Source of the DNA: Candidatus Aenigmatarchaeota archaeon
GTDB taxonomy: Archaea; Aenigmatarchaeota; Aenigmatarchaeia; CG10238-14
Length of the DNA: 10,819 nt
Assembly: GCA_017608955.1 (NCBI GenBank)
Contig: JAFCEW010000009.1
Location: 1-10,819 of the forward strand
Reading direction: 5' to 3'
Numbering within the stretch: position 1 is the first letter of the stretch; each line of letters opens with the position of its first letter. A program made the position numbers and the translations under genes. The notes beneath the pieces were generated by a model. It saw only the letters and a program-made list of their open reading frames with translations. It searched no databases and was not told the origin of the DNA. This document shows, piece after piece, positions 1 to 6,475 of this stretch.

Positions 1-1
1 A

Positions 2-76
2 ATAAAATATCTATGTATTTGTTTTGATGAATATACTCCACAAATAAGAAGAGGAACAATAAATATTCCTAAATAA
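2..76 (+). CDS. Possible C-terminal tail of an upstream gene (partial)
   Basis: One frame stays open from the left edge to a TAA at 74-76, giving about 24 residues that end in RRGTINIPK. The other two plus frames stop at 3-5 and 25-27. The minus strand has no ATG in the first 116 bases. Because the region is so densely coding, an incoming plus-strand gene is the simplest reading. I recognise no family in the tail. In other archaea a RIO1 kinase gene often precedes this KH gene, but these residues do not look like a RIO1 C-terminus. A 24-codon open frame is easily reached by chance in such AT-rich DNA. Confidence 0.28.
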   Translation: MKYLCICFDEYTPQIRRGTINIPK

Positions 77-83
77 AGATTAG

Positions 84-93
84 AATAATATAA
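84..93 (+). promoter_or_regulatory. TATA-like box for the KH-top6B-top6A operon
   Basis: AATAATATAA is centred about 28 bases before the ATG at 117. That is the spacing expected for a leaderless or nearly leaderless archaeal transcript. No SD motif precedes the ATG, which agrees with leaderless initiation. The surroundings are very AT-rich, so this is only a plausible match. Confidence 0.35.
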
Positions 94-116
94 CTATTTC
101 TAACTAAAATATTATT

Positions 117-605
117 ATGAGAGATTTTATTAAAATTCCAAAAAAAAGATTAGATGAATTAAAAAGTAAAAAAAGAAAATTAAATAAACTACAGAAATTG
201 ACAAACACAAAAATTTCTATAAATGAAGATATTATAATAATAGACGGAGAAGGAATTGATATATTTCAAACAAAAAATATTCTGAAAGCATTTGGTCGTG
301 GATTTTCTATAGATGATTCATTATATCTTTTAGATGAAGAATATTCTCTAGAAATTATAAATTTAAAAGATTATACAAAATCAAAAAACAGAATGATTGT
401 TTTAAAATCAAGAATTATAGGAACAAAAGGAAAAACTAAAAAATATATAGAACAATATACTAATACTAAAATTTCAATTTATGGAAAAACTATAAGTATA
501 ATTGGAAAATGGGACAAAGTTAATATAGCTAAAAAAGCAATATTAATGCTTATAGAAGGCTGTTCTCATACAACTCTATATAAATGGTTGGAACAGAAGT
601 GTTAA
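117..605 (+). CDS. Dim2/Pno1-like KH-domain RNA-binding protein
   Basis: This 162-residue protein resembles archaeal Dim2 (Pno1), a two-KH-domain factor that binds the 3' end of pre-16S rRNA during small-subunit maturation. The second KH domain (about residues 90-146) is intact. It has the GxxG loop GTKG at 102-105, then KTKKYIEQYTNTKISIYGKT, and the family's typical ending, IEGCSHTTLYKWLE, at 146-159. The first KH domain (about residues 3-60) keeps its strands (KIPKKR, TKISIN, IIIIDG), but the expected GxxG loop reads KSKKRK at 16-21 with no glycine. The gene starts an operon: top6B begins 2 bases after its stop. A KH gene before top6B-top6A is a recurring archaeal arrangement. The family is clear. 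The exact role is inferred from it. Confidence 0.85.
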   Translation: MRDFIKIPKKRLDELKSKKRKLNKLQKLTNTKISINEDIIIIDGEGIDIFQTKNILKAFGRGFSIDDSLYLLDEEYSLEIINLKDYTKSKNRMIVLKSRIIGTKGKTKKYIEQYTNTKISIYGKTISIIGKWDKVNIAKKAILMLIEGCSHTTLYKWLEQKC

Positions 606-607
606 AT

Positions 608-2209
608 ATGGAGAAAGGAAAATCAGCTGAACAATTGGCAAAAGAACAGAGAGAAGTTTCTGTTTCAGAATTTTTTGAAAGAAACAGACATTTATTAGGA
701 TATGACAATCCAACAAAAGCATTACTGACTGTAGTAAAAGAATTAGTTGATAATTCTTTAGATTCAGCAGAAGATCATAGAGTTCTACCAAGAATATGGG
801 TTGTTGCAAAACCCAAAGGAGTAGACAGATTTAAAATAATGGTAAAAGATAATGGTCCAGGAATGATTGATAAACAGATTCCATTAGCATTTGGTAAATT
901 ATTATATGGTTCAAGATTTTACAAATTAATGATGACTCGTGGTCAGCAAGGATTGGGAGCATCTGGTGCAATATTATATTCTCAACTAACAACAGGAAAG
1001 CCAACAACAATTATTTCTAGTACTGCAGATGGAAAAACTTCTTTCTATGAATTAATGATTGATATAAAAACAAATAAACCAGAAATTATTTCTCATCAAG
1101 TTATAAATGATGGAAAAATCTGGCATGGACTAAAAATTGAAATGGAAATTGAAGGTAAATATATTAGGGGAGAAAGATCTGTTTTGGAATATTTAAAAGA
1201 AACAGCAATTACAAATCCATATGCTGATATAACATTTCAGGGTCCTGATGGAAAAATAGAATTTAAGAGAGGTGCGAATAAGCTTCCAAAGTTGCCAAAA
1301 GAAATAAAGCCTCATCCTTATGGGATAGAGTTGGGTATTTTAAAAAGAATGCTTAATATAACAAGAGCAAAAAGTCTTTTATCATTTTTAACAAATGATT
1401 TTTCAAGAGTTGGAAAAACATCTGCAAAACAAATATGTAAAGTTTCTGGATTAAATCCAAATTTAGATCCACATAAAATTGAAAATCATGAAGCAGAAAA
1501 ATTATTTAGAGCAATGAAAAAAGTAAAATTATTAAGACCTCCAACTGATTGTTTGTCTCCTCTAGAAGAAGATTTATTATTAAAAGGATTGCAAAAAGAA
1601 ATTAATGCAGAATTTTTTGCTGCTGTGACAAGACCGCCTTCTGTTTATAGAGGTAATCCATTCCAAGTTGAATGTGGTATAGCATATGGAGGGGAAATAG
1701 CACCAGAAGGATCAGTTAAAATAATGAGATTTTCAAATAAAGTCCCTCTTTTATATCAAAGTGGTGATTGTGCAATAACAAAAGCAGTAGCAACAACTGA
1801 TTGGAGCAGATATGGATTAAAACAATCCAAAAATTCTGTACCTGTTGGACCAGCCATTATATTAGTTCATTTTGCATCAGTGTGGGTCCCATTTATTTCT
1901 GAAAGCAAACAAGCATTAGCTGCTTATCCAGCAATCATGAAAGAAATAAAACTAGCCTTGCAAGAACTTGGAAGAAAATTAAGTCATTATCTTGCTGGAA
2001 AAAGAAGACGCGAATATCATATAAAAAGAAAGAAAATATTTGAAAGATATATTCCTGTAGTTGCAGAATCATTATCACATATGACAAAAGTAAATGAAGA
2101 AAAAATAAAAATAAAATTAGAAAAAATTGCTGAAGAAAAAACAGGTGTTGTTAATGAGCAAGGAGACTCAGAAGAAATTAATCAATCTAGCACACAAAAT
2201 AGTGAATGA
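608..2209 (+). CDS. top6B: DNA topoisomerase VI subunit B
   Basis: This is the ATPase subunit of type IIB topoisomerase VI, which captures and passes a DNA duplex through a break made by subunit A. At 533 residues it is close to the Sulfolobus enzyme in length. The N-terminal GHKL (Bergerat) fold has the N-box KELVDNSLDS with Glu45 and Asn49, the G1 box DNGPGM at 81-86, and the G2 box GQQGLGASG at 112-120. The middle of the protein holds the helix-two-turn-helix domain (RVGKTSAKQI). The transducer domain carries SESKQA with the probable switch lysine Lys434. The C-terminus is Lys/Glu-rich and then Ser/Gln/Asn-rich. I chose ATG 608 over the in-frame ATG 584. The residues just after 608 (MEKGKSAEQLAKEQREVSV) look like the family N-terminus, the overlap with the KH gene disappears, and a weak SD-like GAAGTG lies at 596-601. 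Confidence 0.97.
   Translation: MEKGKSAEQLAKEQREVSVSEFFERNRHLLGYDNPTKALLTVVKELVDNSLDSAEDHRVLPRIWVVAKPKGVDRFKIMVKDNGPGMIDKQIPLAFGKLLYGSRFYKLMMTRGQQGLGASGAILYSQLTTGKPTTIISSTADGKTSFYELMIDIKTNKPEIISHQVINDGKIWHGLKIEMEIEGKYIRGERSVLEYLKETAITNPYADITFQGPDGKIEFKRGANKLPKLPKEIKPHPYGIELGILKRMLNITRAKSLLSFLTNDFSRVGKTSAKQICKVSGLNPNLDPHKIENHEAEKLFRAMKKVKLLRPPTDCLSPLEEDLLLKGLQKEINAEFFAAVTRPPSVYRGNPFQVECGIAYGGEIAPEGSVKIMRFSNKVPLLYQSGDCAITKAVATTDWSRYGLKQSKNSVPVGPAIILVHFASVWVPFISESKQALAAYPAIMKEIKLALQELGRKLSHYLAGKRRREYHIKRKKIFERYIPVVAESLSHMTKVNEEKIKIKLEKIAEEKTGVVNEQGDSEEINQSSTQNSE
2143..2147 (+). promoter_or_regulatory. Shine-Dalgarno motif for top6A inside top6B
   Basis: AGGTG lies six bases before ATG 2154, inside the 3' part of top6B. 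It decides the start of top6A and shortens the open frame that begins at 2127. Confidence 0.6.
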
Positions 2210-3230
2210 AATAAATCATGGAGTAGATCCATATTTAGAGATTCCAATTAGATCTTTGACTAATGTTAAATGGAATGAAAAAGATGGATTACTTAGATTA
2301 GGAGAAAAAAAATCAAAAAGATATTTCTTCAATGTTGCCTATGCTCGTAAATTCATGCAGACCTTGTTAATAGCAGATTTTTGTAAAGATCTTATAGAAG
2401 AAAATATTCATACAAGCATTAGAGATATGTATTATAATTTAAAAAGAACTTTGCCTGATACAAAAGAAAATACATTTGAAACACAAGATGAATCAAATCC
2501 TATTATAGTAGATTTGGAAACAAATTTGGACACGTTAAGGGAAAATTTACATCTGTTAGCAGATAGAAAAGGAATTGTTGCTGGTAATGTAAAAATAAAA
2601 GATAGAGGGGATTTGATAGATTGGTCAAAACTAGGATCTGGAGGTTGGTCTATCCCTTCTGTTGTTGAAGATATTAAATTTGTTAAGGTAAATGCAAAAT
2701 TTGTTTTAGTTATTGAAAAAAATGCTGGATTTGAAAGATTGCATGAAGATAAGTTCTGGCAAAAATATAATTGTATTTTAATAGGAACTGGTGGTCAACC
2801 TGCCAGAGGAACTAGAAGATTAATTAGGAGATTAAATCAAGAATTCAAACTTCCTGTTTATGTATTAACAGATAATGATGCATATGGAGTTTATATTTAT
2901 TCTGTTATTAAATCGGGTAGTATGGCATTGGCACATGCATCCGAACAATTAGGAACTCCATCAGCTAAATTTATTGGATTAACACCATCTGATGTAAAAA
3001 AATATGGATTAGAAAAATTTACAATCAAAGCAACTGATAGAGATATAAAAAGAGCTAAAGAATTATTGAATTATCCATGGTTCCAAAATAAAGAATGGCA
3101 AAGAGAAATCAAACTTATGATAAAAACAAAAAGAAAAGCTGAGATCGAGGCATTGTCAGCAAGAGGATTGAAATTTATAACTGAAACTTATCTTCCAGAA
3201 AAATTAAAGAAAAAAGAATTTTTGCCTTAG
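2154..3230 (+). CDS. top6A: DNA topoisomerase VI subunit A
   Basis: This is the DNA-cleaving, Spo11-related subunit of topoisomerase VI, 358 residues long and partner of Top6B. The winged-helix/CAP domain contains IRDMYYN, where Tyr94 (the second Tyr, by comparison with Spo11) should be the catalytic nucleophile. The Toprim domain has the metal-binding Glu188 in VIEKNAGF and Asp240/Asp242 in LTDNDAYG. The conserved GGQPARGTRRLIRRLN block lies between them. The ending, GLKFITETYLPEKLKKKEF, matches the family. Start choice: an SD-like AGGTG at 2143-2147 sits six bases before ATG 2154, and MSKETQKK resembles known N-termini. The longer start at 2127 lacks this. The gene overlaps top6B by 56 bases, which suggests coupled translation of the two subunits. 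Confidence 0.97.
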   Translation: MSKETQKKLINLAHKIVNEINHGVDPYLEIPIRSLTNVKWNEKDGLLRLGEKKSKRYFFNVAYARKFMQTLLIADFCKDLIEENIHTSIRDMYYNLKRTLPDTKENTFETQDESNPIIVDLETNLDTLRENLHLLADRKGIVAGNVKIKDRGDLIDWSKLGSGGWSIPSVVEDIKFVKVNAKFVLVIEKNAGFERLHEDKFWQKYNCILIGTGGQPARGTRRLIRRLNQEFKLPVYVLTDNDAYGVYIYSVIKSGSMALAHASEQLGTPSAKFIGLTPSDVKKYGLEKFTIKATDRDIKRAKELLNYPWFQNKEWQREIKLMIKTKRKAEIEALSARGLKFITETYLPEKLKKKEFLP

Positions 3231-4057
3231 ATAATCTTACAATCTAAAACATAATGATATACCTTTGGAGCATATGATTTTACTTTTTTCTGGTTTAAGA
3301 GTTTTACATTAAGCCTAGAAATTTCTGCTGCTATTTTTACATCTTCAAATAAATTATCTTTTTCTGTGCCTGTTGTGTGATAATGTATTATTGTATTTTG
3401 TTTTGCTGCTTTCATTGCATCTAACAAATAATTCTTTGCTGTGGGCAATAGCCCCATTAAAATTCTGTCTGCCTTTCCGAGCTTAGGAATTTCAACCATA
3501 CAGTCTCCATATATTGGGACTATGTTATTGATTTTATTTATTTTGATATTTTGCTTTAAAAGCCTGAATGCATTTGGATTTATTTCAATTGAATATATTT
3601 TTTTAGCTTTTGAAAATTTACCTAACCCAAGAGAAAAATATCCTATACCAGCAAACATATCTATTATAATTTCTCCTTGTTTTACTTGAGAAATGATTCT
3701 TTTTCTTTCTGTTAAGTTTCCTTTTGAAAACATGATATTTTTAACATCTATATTATATATGATACCATTTTCTTTGTGAATTGTTTTTGTTGATTTTTTT
3801 CCAGCGACTATTTTTAATTGTGGCTGCCTGTAAGTAGATTTTATAGATCCTGTCCTTATGCATACAGTTTCTGTCTTTGGAATGCTCTTCAAAATTATTT
3901 TTCCAATTTCTTTCTCATATTTATATAATTCTGGTTTTAGATTAAGAATCACTATATTACCAATTCTTTGATAAGATGATGGTAAAAGAGAGATTTGTTT
4001 TTCTGTTAATTTATCTTCAAGATTTTTCTTAAGGAGAAGTTTGAATTTTTCTAACAT
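3227..4057 (-). CDS. taw2: Taw2-type tRNA(Phe) wyosine aminocarboxypropyltransferase
   Basis: This 276-residue Rossmann-fold enzyme belongs to the Trm5/Tyw2 family. Taw2 transfers the 3-amino-3-carboxypropyl group of S-adenosylmethionine to the imG-14 base at G37 of tRNA(Phe), a step in wyosine synthesis. The family block TIHKENG is at 92-98, followed by MFSKGNLTERKR at 109-120. The AdoMet-binding motif I is DMFAGIGYFS at 133-142, the acidic motif II is IEINP at 157-161, and GDC follows at 184-186. The key discriminator is DRILMGLLP at 197-205: Taw2 has MG here, whereas the m1G37 methyltransferase Trm5 has an N-L/P-P type motif. IIHYHTTG at 223-230 also fits Taw2. The N-terminal domain is short. 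The gene is convergent with top6A and divergent from the GNAT gene. Trm5 is the main alternative. Confidence 0.85.
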   Translation of the reverse strand: MLEKFKLLLKKNLEDKLTEKQISLLPSSYQRIGNIVILNLKPELYKYEKEIGKIILKSIPKTETVCIRTGSIKSTYRQPQLKIVAGKKSTKTIHKENGIIYNIDVKNIMFSKGNLTERKRIISQVKQGEIIIDMFAGIGYFSLGLGKFSKAKKIYSIEINPNAFRLLKQNIKINKINNIVPIYGDCMVEIPKLGKADRILMGLLPTAKNYLLDAMKAAKQNTIIHYHTTGTEKDNLFEDVKIAAEISRLNVKLLNQKKVKSYAPKVYHYVLDCKII

Positions 4058-4118
4058 AATTAAAATTAATAAAATAAATTTTAAATATAGAGCAATGTGT
4101 ATTATTTAGTGATAACAC
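4058..4118. promoter_or_regulatory. Divergent promoter region between taw2 and the GNAT gene
   Basis: This 61-base spacer separates two divergent starts. TTTTAAATAT at 4079-4088 is a TATA-like box about 35 bases before the GNAT ATG. Read on the other strand, the same stretch gives ATTTAAAATTTA, about 25-30 bases before the taw2 ATG. The two promoters probably share one AT core. An ATGTGT/ACACAT inverted repeat (4095-4100 and 4115-4120) reaches into the GNAT start codon. Confidence 0.45.
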
Positions 4119-4580
4119 ATGACAATAAAAATAAGATTTTTTGAAGATGGTGACGAAAAGGGATTGGCTAAACTCCTAAATGAGTGCTTTAAAAAAGACT
4201 ATTATCCATATGTAAAATTCAATGAAAAATATGTTAAAGAAAAAGCAGAAGATAAAACAAATAAAATTTTTGTTGCTGTTGATAAGAAAAAAATAATTGG
4301 CTCTGTAAGAGTAAAAATATTTGATTTGGATCTGGCAGAAATAAGACAAATTTCAGTAACAAAAAAATACAGAGGTAAAGGAATAGGCTCAAAATTAATG
4401 AAATCTGCAATATCTTATCTGAAAAGAAAAAAAATCAGAAAAGTAGTTGCAAGAGCAAAAGCAACTGATAAAATAGGAATGAAATTTTTGATAGATAATA
4501 ATTTTGTTCCAGAGTCATTTATGAAAGAGCATTTCAGAAAAAAAGTGGATATAATAGAATTTGCATTATTTTTAAGATGA
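4119..4580 (+). CDS. GNAT family N-acetyltransferase
   Basis: This 153-residue protein has a single GNAT domain and should transfer an acetyl group from acetyl-CoA to an amine. Its substrate is unknown. Visible elements are an N-terminal strand-helix (IRFFEDGDEKGLAKLLNECF), the central strands FVAVDKKKIIGSVRV at 51-65, and EIRQISVTKKYRGKGIGSKL at 74-93. The last of these contains the acetyl-CoA pyrophosphate-binding motif R85-G-K-G-I-G90. The C-terminal KATDKIGMKFLIDNNFVPE is the usual motif B helix and strand. RimI-like and small-molecule acetyltransferases cannot be told apart here. A gene for a 49-residue zinc protein starts 4 bases after the stop, so the two are likely cotranscribed. Confidence 0.9.
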   Translation: MTIKIRFFEDGDEKGLAKLLNECFKKDYYPYVKFNEKYVKEKAEDKTNKIFVAVDKKKIIGSVRVKIFDLDLAEIRQISVTKKYRGKGIGSKLMKSAISYLKRKKIRKVVARAKATDKIGMKFLIDNNFVPESFMKEHFRKKVDIIEFALFLR

Positions 4581-4584
4581 TTTA

Positions 4585-4734
4585 ATGCCAATCCCAGGAA
4601 TATGTCAATCTTGTGGAAAAATGAGTAATGCATTAGTTATATGTCCATATTGTGGTGCAAGAGTTTGCATGGATTGCATAGATCCTAGAACTGGAGCATG
4701 TAAATTATGCAAAGGTAAAGTTATGAGAAAATAA
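4585..4734 (+). CDS. 49-residue protein with four CxxC pairs (probable double zinc-binding domain)
   Basis: A short open frame starts at ATG 4585, 4 bases after the GNAT stop, and ends with TAA at 4732-4734. The 49 residues include eight cysteines in four pairs: C7-x2-C10 (CQSC), C20-x2-C23 (CPYC), C28-x2-C31 (CMDC) and C39-x2-C42 (CKLC). Spacing between pairs is 9, 4 and 7 residues. That is enough for two zinc ions, either as two ribbons or as a RING-like cross-brace. The rest is small and basic, ending GKVMRK. No other domain fits. The regular cysteine spacing, the close packing behind the GNAT gene and codon use like its neighbours argue that it is real. Its function is unknown. Nucleic-acid binding or a small adaptor role would be guesses. 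Confidence 0.8.
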   Translation: MPIPGICQSCGKMSNALVICPYCGARVCMDCIDPRTGACKLCKGKVMRK

Positions 4735-4768
4735 CTAAACATGCTTCATTCTTTTGTCTGCATAAATT

Positions 4769-4781
4769 GAAAATAAAAAAG
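4769..4781 (-). terminator. T-rich terminator for the minus-strand gene ending at 4783
   Basis: Immediately after the stop codon at 4783-4785, the minus strand reads CTTTTTATTTTC. Short T tracts of this kind terminate archaeal RNA polymerase. I see no strong hairpin. The 48-base convergent spacer also holds a weaker TCTTTTG on the plus strand. Confidence 0.4.
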
Positions 4782-4782
4782 C

Positions 4783-5130
4783 CTAAAATTCCATTAAAGC
4801 ATCTACTATCTTATCTACTTGTTCTTTTTCTTTGTCTGTCTTTGCTTTGAAAAGATCTTTTACTTTTTCTTCTAAAGTTTGTCTCTTTGCAATCTCGCCC
4901 ATTGCTGAAATTCCTTTAACAGCATTTTCCAATCTTATTAATTTAGAAGCGATTGCTTTTATTTCTGAATTAATTTCTGCTAATGCACACCATACTTGTG
5001 CTACTTTTACATCATCTGCTTGCATATATGCGCATCTATGTTTCTTTGCTTTTTCAATTAAAGATGCTAATTCGGCTTGTGCTTCTCCACACATAAATTC
5101 TTTCCAATCTTTTTCTTCCCCGAATATCAT
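4783..5130 (-). CDS. Conserved-looking helical protein of unknown function
   Basis: I do not recognise this 115-residue protein. It looks entirely helical, soluble and mildly acidic. Three cysteines lie in the first half (Cys14, Cys33, Cys48), with His31 next to Cys33 and Trp47 next to Cys48. That could be a metal or redox site, but nothing proves it. The C-terminal part (about residues 85-115) is a charged amphipathic helix, EEKVKDLFKAKTDKEKEQVD, possibly a coiled coil. An AGGTGA SD motif lies six bases before the ATG and a TATA-like box further upstream. Both support this strand over the overlapping plus-strand frame at 4832-5218, whose protein has an unnatural Ser/Phe/Ala-rich composition. 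The gene stands alone, divergent from ftsZ. Confidence 0.8.
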   Translation of the reverse strand: MIFGEEKDWKEFMCGEAQAELASLIEKAKKHRCAYMQADDVKVAQVWCALAEINSEIKAIASKLIRLENAVKGISAMGEIAKRQTLEEKVKDLFKAKTDKEKEQVDKIVDALMEF

Positions 5131-5136
5131 TTATTT

Positions 5137-5172
5137 TCACCTATCCAATTTCTCCATATTAAAATTTAAATA
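5137..5172 (-). promoter_or_regulatory. Promoter and Shine-Dalgarno motif of the minus-strand gene at 5130
   Basis: On the minus strand, TATTTAAAT (5164-5172) is a TATA-like box, and AGGTGA (5137-5142) is a good SD six bases before the ATG. A transcription start about 25 bases downstream of the TATA box would fall near 5143-5145 and leave a short leader that just includes the SD. Confidence 0.55.
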
Positions 5173-5264
5173 CTTAATGGTAGTAACTATTTTTATTTTT
5201 TATGGATTTTATAAATAATAGAAAGAAAATTTATTAAGTTTTCTCAAAAAGATAACCAATATAC

Positions 5265-5328
5265 ATTTAAATTTAACTATTCTTAGAAATTAATAGTTGT
5301 AATAACTTAAAAATAATAAATCGGGGGA
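5265..5328 (+). promoter_or_regulatory. ftsZ promoter, leader hairpin and ribosome binding site
   Basis: A TATA-like ATTTAAAT (5265-5272) predicts a transcript start near 5295. A G-rich SD, GGGGGA, lies at 5323-5328, four bases before the ATG. Between them, AACTATT (5275-5281) and AATAGTT (5292-5298) are perfect inverted repeats around a 10-base spacer, placed between the TATA box and the predicted start. They could be an operator. A second inverted repeat (AGAAAATTT and AAGTTTTCT, one G-T mismatch, 3-base loop) lies upstream at 5224-5244. Confidence 0.5.
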
Positions 5329-5332
5329 TTTT

Positions 5333-6415
5333 ATGAGAAAAAAAGTTTCTAGAAAAAAATATATTAAAAAATCATCATCTTTAGATGTAGAATTAAAAAA
5401 GATTTTAGAAGAAAGAAAAGCTAATATTAAAGTTGTTGGAGCTGGTGGAGCTGGAAATAATACAATTTCAAGGATGATGGAAGTTGGTATCACTGGTGTT
5501 GAAACCATAGCAGTAAATACTGATGCTCAAGATTTATTATATGCTGATTCTGATGTTAAACTTCTTATTGGAAAAGAAATTACAGGAGGATTAGGAGCTG
5601 GTGGGGATCCTAAAATAGGTTTGGAATCAGCAAAAGAAAGTAAGGATGATATAAAGGCTGTTTTAGAAGATTCTGATTTAGTATTTATAACTTGTGGATT
5701 AGGTGGTGGAACAGGAACCGGATCCGCACCTGTTATAGCTGAGACAGCAAAAAAAATAGGTGCATTAACAATAGCTGTTGTTACATTACCATTTTCAATG
5801 GAAGGTAAAGTAAGAATGAAAAATGCTAAAGAAGGTTTAGAAAATTTAAGAAAAGTTGTTGATACAATTATAATAATTCCTAATAACAAATTGTTAGATA
5901 TTGTTCCTAATGTTAGTCTAGCAACTGCATTTAAAGTTGCTGATGAAATTTTGGTCAATTCTGTCAAAGGAATTGCAGAATTGATAACAAAACCAGGACT
6001 AATAAACTTGGATCTAGCAGATATAAAAGCTGTTATGTCAGGCGGAGGATATGCAATGATTGGCATGGGTGAATCTGATACAGAAAATAGAGCAACAGAA
6101 GCAGTAGATAAAGCATTATCAAATCCATTATTGTCTTTAGAAATAGAAGGTGCTTCAGGAGCTCTAATAAATGTAAGTGGCGGACCTGATATAACAATAA
6201 AAGAAGCCCAAGAAATAGTTAATGTTGTTTCAAGTAAATTAGCTCCAGAAGCAAAAGTTATATGGGGAGCTCAAGTAGAAAAAGAATTAGGAGATACAGT
6301 AAGAACATTAGTTATAGTGACTGGAGTTACAATGACAGAAGAAGAAGAAAGAATAAGATTATTTGAAGCAAGAAAGAAAGAAATGGAACAAGAACTAGGA
6401 ATAGATTTTGTTTAA
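5333..6415 (+). CDS. ftsZ: Cell division GTPase FtsZ (FtsZ1-like)
   Basis: FtsZ is a tubulin-like GTPase that assembles the cytokinetic ring. This 360-residue copy has the nucleotide-binding GAGGAGNN at 36-43, the tubulin signature GGGTGTG at 124-130, and the T7 loop NLDLAD at 225-230. In the T7 loop, Asp227 and Asp230 complete the GTPase site of the next subunit. A basic N-terminal extension (KKVSRKKYIKKSS) precedes the GTPase domain. The C-terminus is a charged helix rich in Glu/Arg/Lys ending in ELGIDFV. Such a short ending is typical of archaeal FtsZ1 and may bind a membrane anchor such as SepF (family knowledge). The position directly upstream of secE and spt5 also points to the FtsZ1 clade, but FtsZ1 versus FtsZ2 was not tested by phylogeny. 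Confidence 0.96.
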   Translation: MRKKVSRKKYIKKSSSLDVELKKILEERKANIKVVGAGGAGNNTISRMMEVGITGVETIAVNTDAQDLLYADSDVKLLIGKEITGGLGAGGDPKIGLESAKESKDDIKAVLEDSDLVFITCGLGGGTGTGSAPVIAETAKKIGALTIAVVTLPFSMEGKVRMKNAKEGLENLRKVVDTIIIIPNNKLLDIVPNVSLATAFKVADEILVNSVKGIAELITKPGLINLDLADIKAVMSGGGYAMIGMGESDTENRATEAVDKALSNPLLSLEIEGASGALINVSGGPDITIKEAQEIVNVVSSKLAPEAKVIWGAQVEKELGDTVRTLVIVTGVTMTEEEERIRLFEARKKEMEQELGIDFV

Positions 6416-6425
6416 ATGTTCTATT

Positions 6426-6472
6426 TTTAAATACAGATTATTAAACAATATATAATAATTATTTATAGTGAT
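6426..6472 (+). promoter_or_regulatory. Possible secE promoter and SD motif
   Basis: The 60-base gap after ftsZ holds TTTAAATA (6426-6433), a second TATA-like TATATAAT (6449-6456), and an SD-like AGTGAT (6467-6472) three bases before the secE ATG. A separate secE-spt5 transcript is plausible. Readthrough from ftsZ is equally possible. Confidence 0.35.
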
Positions 6473-6475
6473 TAT

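Noticed and set aside
1..116. Minus-strand membrane-like frame at the left edge
   Set aside because: It has no ATG in the first 116 bases, and a TAG precedes the open stretch.
584..607. Upstream in-frame ATG that would lengthen Top6B by eight residues
   Set aside because: It overlaps the KH gene, the extra residues do not resemble the family, and there is no SD before it. ATG 608 fits the family N-terminus.
2127..2153. Upstream in-frame ATG for Top6A
   Set aside because: The added residues MLKKKQVLL are unlike the family, and the AGGTG motif at 2143-2147 positions the start at 2154.
3227..4057. Reading the methyltransferase-fold protein as Trm5 (tRNA m1G37 methyltransferase)
   Set aside because: The motif after the AdoMet site is DRILMGLLP, Taw2-like, and lacks the Asn-Leu/Pro-Pro type motif of Trm5.
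4832..5218. 128-residue plus-strand frame opposite the minus-strand gene at 4783-5130
   Set aside because: Its composition is unnatural, and the opposite strand has a good SD, a TATA box and a normal soluble protein.
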